The notes beneath the pieces are model-generated. The model had not been told where the DNA came from, did no database searches, and saw only the letters and a list, made by a program, of their open reading frames with translations. This document shows positions 1 to 12,300 of a DNA stretch of 64,000 nt, in pieces. The translations under genes were made by a program, and so were the position numbers. The stretch is taken from the NCBI RefSeq assembly GCF_029931775.1, contig NC_079323.1:3135001-3199000 (forward strand). The letters run 5' to 3'. Position 1 is the first letter of the stretch. Every line of letters begins with the position of its first letter. The stretch is from Euleptes europaea. Its lineage: Eukaryota; Chordata; Lepidosauria; Squamata; Sphaerodactylidae.

Positions 1-69
1 AGGAGAACTGATCTCTGTTGTCTGGAAATCATTTGCCATTCCGGGAGATCCCCAGGCCCCACCTGGAGG

Positions 70-273
70 TAGGGTTGCCAGGTCCCTCTTTGCCACCGGT
101 GGGAGGTTTTGGGGGCAGAGCCTGAGGAGGGCGGGGTTTGGGGAGGGGAGGGACTTCAATGCCATAGAGTCCAATGGCCAAAGGGGCCATTTTCTCCAGG
201 TGAACTGATCTCTATCGGCTGGAGATCAGATGTAGCAGCAGGAGATCTCCAGCTAGTACGGTTGGCAGCCCTA
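70..273 (+). mobile_element. hAT-like MITE (TAGGGTTGCC family), complete
   Basis: 204 bp with terminal inverted repeats TAGGGTTGCC / GGCAGCCCTA and an 8-bp target duplication CCTGGAGG on each side. It is inserted in an older copy of the same family (1-69 plus 274 to about 295). Confidence 0.85.
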
Positions 274-313
274 CCTGGAGGTTTACATCCCTACTCATAG
301 CCATGACTTACCC

Positions 314-1436
314 AACTCTGGGTTGGGAAATACCTGGAGATTTGGGGGGTGGAGCCTGAGCAGGGTAGGGTTTGGGCTGGGGAAGGACTTCAATGGATCT
401 CTGTCTTCCAAAGCGGCCATTTTCTCCAGGGGAACGGATCTCTGTCGTCTGGAGATCAGTTGTCATAGTGAGAGACCTCCAGCCACCACCTGGAGGTTGG
501 CAACTCTACCTCCTGCCAAGTTGGCTGATGTTATCCCACTGCGACTGACCTTTTAGCCCTCAAGAGCGGCTACCAGAAGCTGGAGAAGAGCCTGCCCGTC
601 TTGGAGGACCTGGAGGGGGCCGCCCGGGCCGTGATGCGTCTGCAAGACGTCTACTCCCTCAGCGTTCGGGGGCTAGCCCAAGGGAGGTTCCAGAAGGTCA
701 GCGGAGCTCCCCGCCTGGACATCTACAGCCCTAGGCAGGATTTCTCCCTCTCCGCCGACGATTGCTTCCATATAGGCAAGGTGAGCAGGTAGCCCTTAAC
801 TTATGGTTGCCAAGTCTGGGATGGGATATTCCTGGAGATTTGGGGGTGGAGCCCAGGGAGGGCAAGGTTTGGGGAGGGAAGGGACCTCAGCAGGATATAA
901 TGCTGCAGAGTTCACCTTCCAAAGCAGCCATTTTCTCCAGGGGAATAGACCTCTGGAGATCAGTTGTAATTAGGGTTGCCAGCTCCAGGTTGGGAAATAC
1001 CTGGAGATATTGGGGGTGGAGTCTGAGGAGGGCAGGATTTGGAGAGGGAAAGGACATCAATACCATAGAGTCCAATTTCCATGATTCTGTTAGATCTCCA
1101 GGTACTACCTGTAGGTTGTCAACCCTACAACTCTGGGATATAGCCACAAGTAGAGCATTGGGGGCAGGTGGTGGTAGACCATTTGAGAAAGGGTTTGAGG
1201 TGCACATAAACTGTGCCTTGCTGAAGGCCAGAAGATCCCCAACAAAAGCCCAGCGCCCGCAAATGTAGCCGTGGGGCCATCCCAATGCCTGAACCACCAC
1301 GTGCATGTTCTCAGACCAGGGGATGGAGGGTGTAGTGGTCATGATCCAGGTATGGCACCCCATTTGTATCACTACATTTGTAGGGTTGCCCGCTCCAGGT
1401 TGAGAAATTTCTGGAATTTGGAGATGGAGCCTGCAA
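314..1436 (+). mobile_element. Cluster of degraded MITEs of the TAGGGTTGCC family around P4HA3 window exon 1
   Basis: Copies at about 314-509, 805-966, 971-1127 and a fragment at 1379-1436. The P4HA3 exon 557-780 lies between the first and second. Shared core: a 'gggtggagcctgaggagg'-like block and an 'aaagcagccattttctcc'-like block. Confidence 0.75.
557..780 (+). CDS. P4HA3: P4HA3 window exon 1
   Basis: Acceptor ttttag, donor gtgagc. Begins with two bases of a split codon, then LKSGYQKLEKSLPVLEDLEG; ends in phase 0 at ADDCFHIGK. It belongs to the peptide-substrate-binding part. Confidence 0.95.
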
Positions 1437-3328
1437 GAATAAATATCTTGTATGCAAGAAACTGTGTGCCTGTGTGCATTTCTACTCGTCCTTCTATTCG
1501 CGCCTGCCAAGACAGCTGCATTTCCTCTGCCTGTTCCTTCCAGGTTGCCTATGACATGGAGGACCATTACCACTCCATTACGTGGCTAGAGGAAGCGGTC
1601 AACCTCTTCCGGGACTCCTACGGGAGCTGGAACACAGAGGACGAAGGAAGTCTTGAAGATGCCCTCGACCATCTTGCCTTTTCTTACTTCAAGGTGAGCC
1701 ATCTGGTAGGGGAGCCAGCCCTCAGTTCGTAATTCCAGGGAACAATTTGGGGGCAAAGCCCGGGGCGAGTGTCGTGAACACTATGCCACCTTTGGTTGAG
1801 CAGGCGGAAGTGATGTCATAGTGTTGGTGACACTGTGGTGTTACTTCTGCCCAGTCAACCTGTAGGGTTAACAGTAGGGTTGCCCGTCTCCAGGTACTAG
1901 CTGGAGACCTCCGGCTATTACAACTGATCTCCAGCCGATAGAGATCAGTTCCCCTGGAGAAAATGGAAGCTTTGGCAACTGGAATCTATGGCATTTAAGC
2001 CCCTCCCTTCCCCAAACCCCACCCTCCTCAGGTTCCACCCCAAAAATCTCCAGGTATTTCCCAACCCTCTTTGCCACTGGTGGGAGGTTTGGGGGTGGAG
2101 CCTGAGGAGGGAGGGGCTTGGGAAGGGGAGGGACTTCAATGCCATAGAGTCCAATTGCCAAAGCAGCCATTTTCTCCAGGTGAACTGATCTCTACAGGCT
2201 GGAGATCAGTTGTAACAGCTAATACCTGGAAGTTGGCAACCCTATCAACCAGAAGTGACATCACAGTGTCACACCAGCATACCACCATTTCCCCTTCCTG
2301 CTACTCCACAGAGCAGGGCAGGAGCCAAACCAGAAAGAGATTGCCTGTCACTGTGGGCAACCTGTTATCCCTAGGCAGGAGCTGCAACCAGCAATTTCAG
2401 GGAAGTCATTTGACTCAGAAGGAGACTGAGACTGGGAAGGGCAACCATGAAGGAGCTAGAAAAGACTCTTCAGTGTAAGGATGTGTCACTGGCAACCAAG
2501 ATCAGGTTAATTCATGCCATCGTATTCCCTATTACTATGTATGGGTGTGAAAGCTGAACATTGAAGAAAGCTGATAGGAAGAAAGTAGATTCCTTTGAAA
2601 TGTGGTGCTGGAGGAGAGTGTTACAGATACCCTGGACTGCCAAGAAAAAAAATCAGTGGGTTATTGATCAAATCAAGCCCGAACTGACCCTAGACGCTAA
2701 AATGACTAAATTGAGGCTGTTGTACTTTGGTCACATTATGAGAAGACAAAAGTCACTGGAAAAGACAATCATGCGAGGAAAAGTGGAAGGCAGGAAGAAA
2801 AGAGGAAGACCCAGCAAGAGATGGATTGACTCTGTAAAGGAAGCCATGGGCCTCCGTTTGCAAGACCTGAGCAAGGCTGTAAAAGATAGGATGTTTTGGA
2901 GTTCATTAATTGTATTTTGTAGAATTGTGAGCTGCCCCAAGCCCGGCTTGGTCGGGGAGGGGTGGGGTAGAAATAAAATAAGTAAACAAACAAACAAATA
3001 ATTAATAGGATCATGATAAATTGGATGTGACTTGATGGCACTTAACGTACATATACACAGGGAAAGCTGAAGACAACTGTGGCTGGTGGGTATTAAGGAA
3101 GAAGGAAAATGGGGGAGGCTATAGGGAAAGAGGAAATAGTGGGGAAGGGGAAAATGGTATCCTCTCCACCCAAGTCCTTGTGGGGGCCCCACTTGTCCAT
3201 ATATCAAGTCTCAATATGGCCGAATATGTAGATAGTTTATTCTGGAGAATGGAGACAAGACTAGATAAGACAGATCTTTCTGCAAACCTGCGGGGGGAAC
3301 AATTGTTTGCATAAAAATCTGATATCTA

Positions 3329-3395
<67 letters not shown>

Positions 3396-6300
3396 TGGGG
3401 GGTTAGACTCCCCCAAAATAGTAGAAGCAATGCCTGTAGCCACACATACTGAGGTTCATTGGCCAAGCAAGAGGGTGTAACTTCCTGGCAAAATCAAGAT
3501 CCCATGTTTCTTTTCTTTTTTTCCCTCTAGAATTTTAACCACATTTTCCTCTCCTTCTCTCTTTCTTTTTTGTAAGGCAGGAAACATTTCTCATGCCTTA
3601 AGTCTCTCCCAAGAATTCCTTCACTATGGTACGTGTCTCTCCGGGAAAGAAAATGTCCAGATCTGGTCAGTCTGAGAAATGTTGCTGTTGATCATTCTTA
3701 AGCAAGGTTTAGAGAGATTCCTAATAAAGTCCACTCACTGGACCATAAGGAACTAGGGAATCCTTATGATTCCAACCAGCCAAATTATGATTTGTTATTA
3801 TGATTCCTGTAGTGTAGAGGGTTATTGTTTGAATGTGGGGGGAACTGAACATTACAGGGTGGAGCCTGGGGATGGTGGAGTGTGGGGAGGGACCTCAGCA
3901 GGTTATAATGCCATAGAATCCACCTTCCAAAGCAGCCATTTCCCCCAGGGGAACTGATCTCGTATAGCCTGGAGATCAGTCAGAATTCCAGGAGGTCTCC
4001 AGCCACCTCCTGGAGGTTGGCAATCCTAAATTCTGGGAGAACGCCAGGCCCCACCTGGAGGTTGGTAACCATATAGGCACCCCATACTACTTTATAAGGT
4101 GACCAGGGGCCATGGCTCAGGGGTAGAGAACATACTTTTCCCGCTAGATTCTTGATTTAGTCTCTAGCACCCCCACTTGAAGGATCTCAGGCAGCAAGTG
4201 GTGGGAGTGACTGGACCTTGGAGAGCTGCTGCCGGTCAGAGCAGGCAATTCTGAGCTAGACGGGCCAAGGAGCTGACTAAGTAGAAGGCAGCATTGTGTC
4301 CCGTGTGCCTGATGTACAAGCAGCACAAGGCACAGCAAACGTCCTCTTAGGCCTTTCTTTCCCACCAAGGAGGGGAGGCTATCAGAAGCGCAGAGGGATC
4401 CATTCTAGCTCTGATCATATTTGGAGAAAATGTGGGTTGAAGCCTGATCTCTACTAGATCCGAGCAACAAGAGGATTGCCAGAAACATCCTGAAGTACGA
4501 GAAACTTCTGCAGGACTCCTCTGAGAGTGGTGAAGAGACGCCAGCCCTGCAAAGGCCAAATGTGACGCACCTGGAGACCAGAGATATGTACGAGAAGTTG
4601 TGCCAGTCCTTGGGATCTCAGGTGGGTGTGGCACAGGTGCCCTCATGGGTCAACCTCTTATTGTTAAATATTACTGAATAATATAGCCTTTCCCCCCAAG
4701 TTTGGCAAGGCTCTTTGCCAGCATGGTGTAGTGGTTGAGAGCGGTGACTCTAATCTGGGGGACTCTGATCTGGAGAACCGGGTTCGATTCCCCGCTCCTC
4801 CACATGAGATGGGAACTCTAATCTGGAGAGACGAGTTCGATTCCCCGCTCCTCCACATGAGCTGCGGACTCTAATCTGGAGAACCGGGTTGGTTTCTGCA
4901 CTCCTCCACAGGAAGCCTGCTGGGTGACCTTGGGCTAGTCACAGTTCACTTCGAACTCTCTCAGCCCCACCTACCTCACAAGGTGTCTGCTGCGGGGAGG
5001 GAAAGGGGAGATTGTAAACCGGTTTGATTCTCCTTAAAAAGGTAGAGAAAATCGGCATATAAAAGCCAACACTTCTCCTTTTTTAACAGCTGCACAACCA
5101 GCAAAATCCAGCATTTTATTGATTGATTGATATTTATTAAAACATTTCTATCCTGTCTCTCCTCATGGTTCAAGGCGGCCTACTATAATAGTTAAAACAC
5201 TTTTTTAGTGACAAGCAAAAATAAAATAGCAAACCCTTCTGAGCCCTGCCTGCCCTCGTTTTCTTAGTTTGGTTTCCCAGCTAACCAGAGAAGAAAACAA
5301 TGGAAATAAATCTTGTCAGCTGAAGCTGCTATGAAAGGCATGAGAGGTGGGCTGGTAAAACAGGGATAAAGATCCCCTTCACTCACTCCATCTTTCCCCT
5401 CAAAAAAGCAGCTCCAGCAGCTGCATTTGGAAAAGGTAAAGGAGGCCTTTTATGCACGGGTTGTTCCTGTCGTGGTCACCCCCGACTACTTTGGGGCTTC
5501 GTTTTGATTATGCATGTATTTCCCGACCTTCAGAAGGCGCCTCACTCTCCCCTCGCGTTTCCCCCGGTGTTTTCAGGATGCTGTTTTACCCCGAGTTTAA
5601 AGTCTGTCTCGATCCCAAATCGAAAGCCAGTCCTGTGCATACTTGTCACTTTGGGTTTTTCTCCCCACACCTGTTCTCTTCTCCCTCCCACATGTCTGTC
5701 GCCTTCATCCAACCCCTCCCCTCGAAGCAATTTGCAAGTGCACTAGTGAGAGATATCATGAGGCTGCTTAGTCAGTTTCACAGCGAGTGTGGGTCAGTTT
5801 CAGATGGAACAGTGAGAGGATGCTGAAATAATCACAAACCACCTATGCAGCTGCTTTTGGTCAGTTTCACAGTGAGTGTGGCTCAGTGTTCTGGGCAGGA
5901 TGGAACAGAGCTGGACTGATCTGCCGCCCTCCCCATGAGGGTGGTTATTTCGGCAGTTTCACAGCAAGTGTGGGCCAGTGTTCTCGGCATGAAAGCCTTT
6001 TTTTTTTTTTTTGCGAGTGTAAGACTACCAAAGGGCTGGATCCGGCCCACAGACCTTACGTTTGCCACCCCTGGTGTAGACGATACTTACTCTGATGGGC
6101 CAATGGTCTGATTCAGTATAAGTCAACTTCATGTGTGTTCGAGGAAGGCTTTGCAGAGGAAGGCAATGGCAAACCACCTCTGCTTCTCCATGGCCTTGAA
6201 GGTAGGGTTGCCAGGTCCCTCTTTGCCACCGGCAGGAGGTTTTTGGGGCGGCGCCTGAGGAGGGCGGGGTTTGGGGAGGGGAAGGACTTCAATGCCATAG

Positions 6301-9300
6301 AGTCCAATCGCCAAGGCGGCCATTTTCTGCAGGTAAACTGACCTTTATTGGCTGGAGATCAGTTGTAATAGCGGGAGTTCTCCTGCTAGTACCTGGGGGT
6401 TAGAAATAAGATATTAATTTATAAAGGTGCAAATAAGTGCAAAAAGTGAGCATATATACAAAATGAAATACAACAAGATACAAAATTTGAATGTCAATCC
6501 AGCATAATACAAAAATTCAGTAGAAAATATGAATGTCCTGTAAGTCAGGTGTCGATATATACTGTCCGTAATAGACTTTTTTTTGTGCTTATTGGCAGCT
6601 GGAAGGCAGATGTCTGAGGCAAGGGCCACAGCAAAAAGACGTCAGGACGTGTCGTCTTTTTGCTGTGGCCCTTGCCTCAGACATCTGCCTTCCAGCTGCC
6701 AATAAGCACAAAAAAAAATCTATTACGAACAGTATATATTGACTTACCTGACTTACAGGACATTCATATTTTCTACTGAATTTTTGTATTATGCTGGATT
6801 GACATTCAAATTTTGTATGTGTATCTTGTTGTATTTAATTTTGTATACATGCTCACTTTTTGCACTTATTTGCACCTTTATAAATTAATATCTTATTTCT
6901 AGTACTTTGTGAGTGCTGTTTGGATCCTTGCCATTATCCGTACAGCACTGAGCCTTTATTTCTTCCAAGTACCTGGGGGTTGGCAACCCTACTTGAAGGC
7001 CTCTTCTGGGGTCACCCTAAGTTGATTGCAACTTGACAGCACGTATGTCTGTATGTCGCAGTGCCTCACGTCTCCCTTCCGCCGTTCCTCTTTCAGCCCA
7101 CCCAGTACCGGCAGGCGGGCCTCTGCTGCTCCTACGAAGCTAACGGGAACCCTCAACTGGTCCTCCAGCCGCTGAAGAGGGAAGTCATCCACCAGCGTCC
7201 TTACGTAGCCCTCTACCACGACTTTGTCAGCGATTCTGAAGCCGAGAAGATCAAGGAATTGGCCGCTCCTCGGGTAAGCGTGTCAAATGTGGGGGGCCAA
7301 TAAAATCCCCAGTGACCAGTCAGAAAGCCTCACCTGGCCCAATTACTGGAAACAATTACTGGAATATAAATGTTATCTCTAGAGTGTGGTGGTGGGAATT
7401 TCTCTGCAGAGCTCAAAGTGATATGGCAAGAAGAAGAACATTTGTTTTTGTATACCCTGCTTTTCTCTACCGTTAGGCGTCTCAAAGCAGCTTACAATCT
7501 CCTTCCCTTCCCTTCCCCACAACGGGCACTTTGTGAGGTAGGTGGGGCTGAGACAATCCAGAGAGAACTGTGACTAGCCCAAGGTCACCCAGCAGGCTTC
7601 ATGTGGAGGAGTGGGGAATCGAACCCAGTTCTCCAGATTAGAATCCGCAGCTCTTTTTTATTTATTTATAATTTTTATTAAATTTTTAACAAAACATACA
7701 ATATAAGAAAAAAGAAAAAGAAAAAAAAGAAATATAAAATACAGTAATATTAAAAGAAAAAAGAGGAAAAAAAGAGTTGTACAAGGGTATTTATACAACA
7801 TATTCAATTCAATCATAATAAATTTAAGTATCCAATAATACCCTTTCCCACACCCACCGAAAAAGTGACCCGTCACCCGACTTCCGAAGAAGTGTCTGGT
7901 AGTTTTGTTTACCAGTTGTCTAAAACTTAATTTTATTTAAAAGAATCCGCAGCTCTTAACTCACTACACCACGCTGGATTCAAGTCTGCTCGCTCATGGG
8001 GGTTCAGGGCATAGGGTTGCCAACCTCCAGGTAGTAGCTGGAGATCTCCCGCTATTACAACTGATCTCCAGCCAATAGAGATCAGTTCACCTGGATAAAA
8101 TGTCCACTTTGGCAATTGGACTCTATGGCATTGAAGTCCCTCCCCTCCCCAAACCCCACCCTCTTCAGGCTCCGCCCCAAAAATCTCCAGGTATTTCCCA
8201 ACCCGGAGCTGGCAATCCTATCAGGGCAGTACATTGTAAAGACTCTCTAGCCCTGCTTTGTACAAAGATGGGGCACACCCACGAACAACAAATGTGGGTT
8301 CATCTCCTCACATCTCAACTGGCCTCTCAAACAGAAGGTCTTCTCCTCTGTCCGCCAACTTTTTCTTCCTTTCCTGGGCAGCTGCTTCAGGGGCAGCCCA
8401 ACCTGGCCCATATGGAAGGCATTAACCAACTCCGCAGCGCAGATGGGACATGGACGCTGCTCCGCCTTGCCCAGACGCAGCCGGCTCTGGGCTGTCGGCA
8501 CTCACCACAGTGGGTTTGGCTCTTCGACCGTGTGGCCTTTCTGCCGATTGCCTCACCTCTGTGGTCTCTCTGGGAACTCGGTGGGCTGGGCCGATTATCC
8601 CACGCTGGGGTTGCTCCTAACAGTCTTTTGAGCAGGAGAGGGGTTTGCAGTTTTAAAGGGAGTGGGGAGCAATGTTTGTTTCCTCCAGCGAACCCCCAGA
8701 GTCCTACTAATGCGTGTTCATTATTTATAGGGTTGGCAGCTCTGGGTTGGGAAATACCTGGAGATTTTGGGGTCTGTGCCTGAGGAGGGTGGGGTTTGGG
8801 GAGGGGAGGGACTTCAATGCCATACAGACCACAGAGTGTGTATATTACACTACACAGAGGAACAGCAAAAACACAAGTTTCTACCCTGAAGTGTTTGGGT
8901 GTGGGTGTGTAAAGTGCTGTCGAGTCACAGCCGATTTATGGCGATGCCAGCAAGGGGCTTTCAAGGCAAGGGAGATGCAGAGGTGGTTGACAATTGCCTG
9001 CCTCTGCAGGATTTTCCTTGGTGGTCTCTCTTCCAAATACTGACCCTGCTTAGCTTCTGAGATCTGACGAGATCGGCCGTACCACGCTGCCTTCCCTCCA
9101 CCCTGAGGTGCTCACAACCTACAATTTGACACAGAAGAGGCAATAGAAAGAAGAAAAGTGGGGGCAAACAGAAGAGAAAGCCCTCAATTCAGTGACATGT
9201 CCTAAGGCTTAGCTCTGGGACGGGGGCTACCGGTCCTGCCACATCCTCAACGTTTCTCTCTGCCTCTTCCCTCCTTAGTTGCAGAGGTCAATAGTCGCCT

Positions 9301-12300
9301 CCGGAGAAAGACAACAGAAAGCCGACTACCGGATAAGCAAAAGGTAATCGCGACCCCCTGTTGAGCCCTGGAAGAATTTGTGTGGGGGAAGTGGCTGACC
9401 TACCTAAAACTGGATGCACATCTGGCACGCAGTTGCCTGGGAAATGCTACAGAGCCATTCCTGAGTGGGCACCTGTGCCTTTATCTAACAGGTGGATCAG
9501 AGGCAGAAATTCAACTGGTCGTTATAGCTGTGTGCATACACCCTACTGCCCCTTTGGAACATCAGCGATGTGTAAAACTCTGGCCTTAAGCACCAGTTTA
9601 AATGCTACAGCACACAGATCACTGAAAAGTGCTCCTGGAGATGTGTTTAAGAGGGTAGCCATGTTAGTCTGCAGTAGAAGAGCTAAATTCGAGTCCAATA
9701 GAAGCCTAGAGACCAACATTTTTTGGGGGGTATAAGCTGACAAATGGTTTCTGATGAAGGGAGCTTTGACTCTCAAACGCTTATATCCTTAAAATCTTGT
9801 TGGTCTCAAAGGTGCTACTGGACTCAAATATAACTCTCCCATAGGATGGCGCCCCATGCAAGGCATGTGCTGTTTGAGGGATGTCCTAGACTTGGAGAGG
9901 GGCTGTGGCTCAGTGGTAGAGCATCTGCTAGGCATGCAGAAGGTTGCAGGTTCAATCTCCTGCATCTTTAGTTAAAAGGCTCAGGCAGCAGGTGATGGTG
10001 AATCGTCTCTGCCTGAGACCCTGGAGAGCTGCTGCCAGTCTGAATAGACAATACTGACTTTGATGGACCGAGAGGATCTGGTTCAGTAGAAGGCAGCTTC
10101 ATGTATTGATCTGACAAAGGTACCATGCGTTGGTCCAAGAAACATAGTACTCAAGTGCACTGCCCACTTTGTGGAGAGTTACCTCAGCCTGATGTAGAGA
10201 TGGCATTTGCTTGAAGCATGCTGTGGTTTTGTGTTACATGTGCTGTCTGTAAGAATCATGGTTTTCTTTGGCATATGGGAACAAATAGCACTTATTGGTG
10301 AGAAGAGAAACTGCTTCGAAGAGGTCTCTGGAGAGACTCATATACACAGAACCAGTGTGGTGTAGTGGTTAAGAGCGGTGGTTTGGAGCAGTGGATTCTG
10401 ATCTAGAGAACCAGGTTTGATTCCCCTCTCCTCCACATGAGTGGCAGAGGCTAATCTGGTGAACTGGATTTCTTTCCCCACTCCTACACATGAAGCCAGC
10501 TGGGTGACCTTGGGCTAGTCACAGCTCTCTCAGCCCCACCTACCTCACAGGGTGTCTGTTGTGGGGGGGGGGAGGTGATTGTAAGCCAGTTTGAGTCTCC
10601 CTTAAGTGGCAGAGAAAGTCGGCATATAAAAACCAACTCGTCTTCTTCTTCTTTTATAGAAGAAGAAGAGTTGGTTTTTATATGCCGACTTTCTCCACCA
10701 CTTAAGGGAGACTCAAACCGGCTTACAATCACCTTCCCTTCCCCACTTTCTCTGCCACTTACATTTATTACTCCCCAGTGAGCGGCTCTCTGGGTTGGGA
10801 AAAATGACTTCACGAGGCCTTTGGCAAAGCGCGAGACCCCCGCACACAAGGGATGACACGTCTTTTGTGGTCTAGAAGCAGAGCAGAGCCGGCCAAGACT
10901 TTGCCGGATGATCTCATCGCTCAGCTTTGCAATCTCTGTTTGAGGCACCCCATTAAACACAGGAATTCCATTTCCCAGCTTTTGGGCAACTGCTGAGCTC
11001 TTAACCCTCTTGCTTTTAGGCAACGGGAGAAATACAAATATCACTGGCTTGGAATGTCAGATAAAAAGAAGGGGGAGAAACCTCTGAGAGCCAGCGTGGT
11101 GTAGTGGTTAAGAGCGGTGGTTTGGAGCGGTGGACTCTGATCTGGAGAACCGGGTTCGATTCCCCACTCCTCCACATGAGCGGCGGAGGCTAATCTGGTG
11201 AACTGGGTTTGTTTCTCCACTCCTACACATGAAGCCAGCTGGGTGACCTTGGGCTAGTCACCACTCTCTCAGTCCCACCTACCTCACAGGGTGTCTGTTG
11301 TGGGGAGGGGGAGGGGAGGCGATTGTAAGCCGGTTTGATTCTGCCTTAAGTGGTAGAGAAAGTCGGCATATAAACACCAACTCTTTGACTTCTGGCAGAA
11401 TATGGCATCAGCAGGGGACAGGCAAGTCTCTCTGGGGAGAGAGTGCCGGAAGTAAACAAGAAACAAAATAATTCTGTCTCGCTGTCCTTAGCCAATGTTC
11501 TGACTCTGTGTGTGTTTTAGTGCCTGGTTGAAAGACACTGTGGATCCCCTGATTGTGACGCTCGATCGGCGGATCGCAGCCCTGACCGGTTTGAACATCC
11601 AGCACCCCTATGCAGAATATCTGCAGGTGGTGAACTACGGGCTAGGGGGTCACTATGAGCCCCATTTCGACCATGCGACCGTAAGTACACCGGATACATG
11701 TCTGGTCTAGGGTTGCCAGCCTCCAGGTAGGGACCAGAAATCTCCCAGAATTACAACTGATCTGCAGACCACAGAGATCAGTTTCCCTAGAGAAAATGGC
11801 AGCTTTGGAGGGCAGATTAGGCAGCGTTATAGCCTGTTGAGGTCTCTCCCCTCCCCAAATCCCACCCTCCCCACGTTCCAGCCCTAATTCTTCCCAAACC
11901 CAGAGCTGGGAACCTTAGTTTGGTCATTTGTTCTTTGAAATTAACGGAAATTAATCTTCCCATTGATTTGATGGGTTTGTTGAAGCCATTTATATTCTGC
12001 CTCACCTATCTTTTGAGAGTTACCTGCTGATTTCAAACCTTAGGAGGCAACCCAACTGTGTCTTCATGGTGAGAAAAGTTATACCAGTGGTTTTCTCCTG
12101 TCATATGGCTGTTAAAACCATGCCAGTTAAAAAAAGATAGTCGCTCCAATTACAGAGGTGAGATAGGGCTGGGCCAGGCCACAAATTTTAAACAAATTAA
12201 AAACTGTAGACGTATTTATGGATTCCGTAAATAGTAGAAAGGGGCAGAAGGTTTTTTTTTGTACACTTCTTGTTTAATTATGTTACCTGCAATGCTTCGT

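Larger units (their letters stand above)
6130..7052 (+). mobile_element. SINE with Bov-B-like tail, interrupted by nested insertions
   Basis: The body (ggcaatggcaaaccacctct) is at 6163-6202 and the tail (attgcaacttgacagcacgt) at about 7025-7044. It is split by the MITE 6203-6991, with the duplicated target CTTGAAGG at both junctions. Its 5S-like head is missing. Confidence 0.7.

Noticed and set aside
762-1573. Open frames of 168 and 228 codons
   Set aside because: They consist of MITE sequence and its reverse complement, with no conserved protein.
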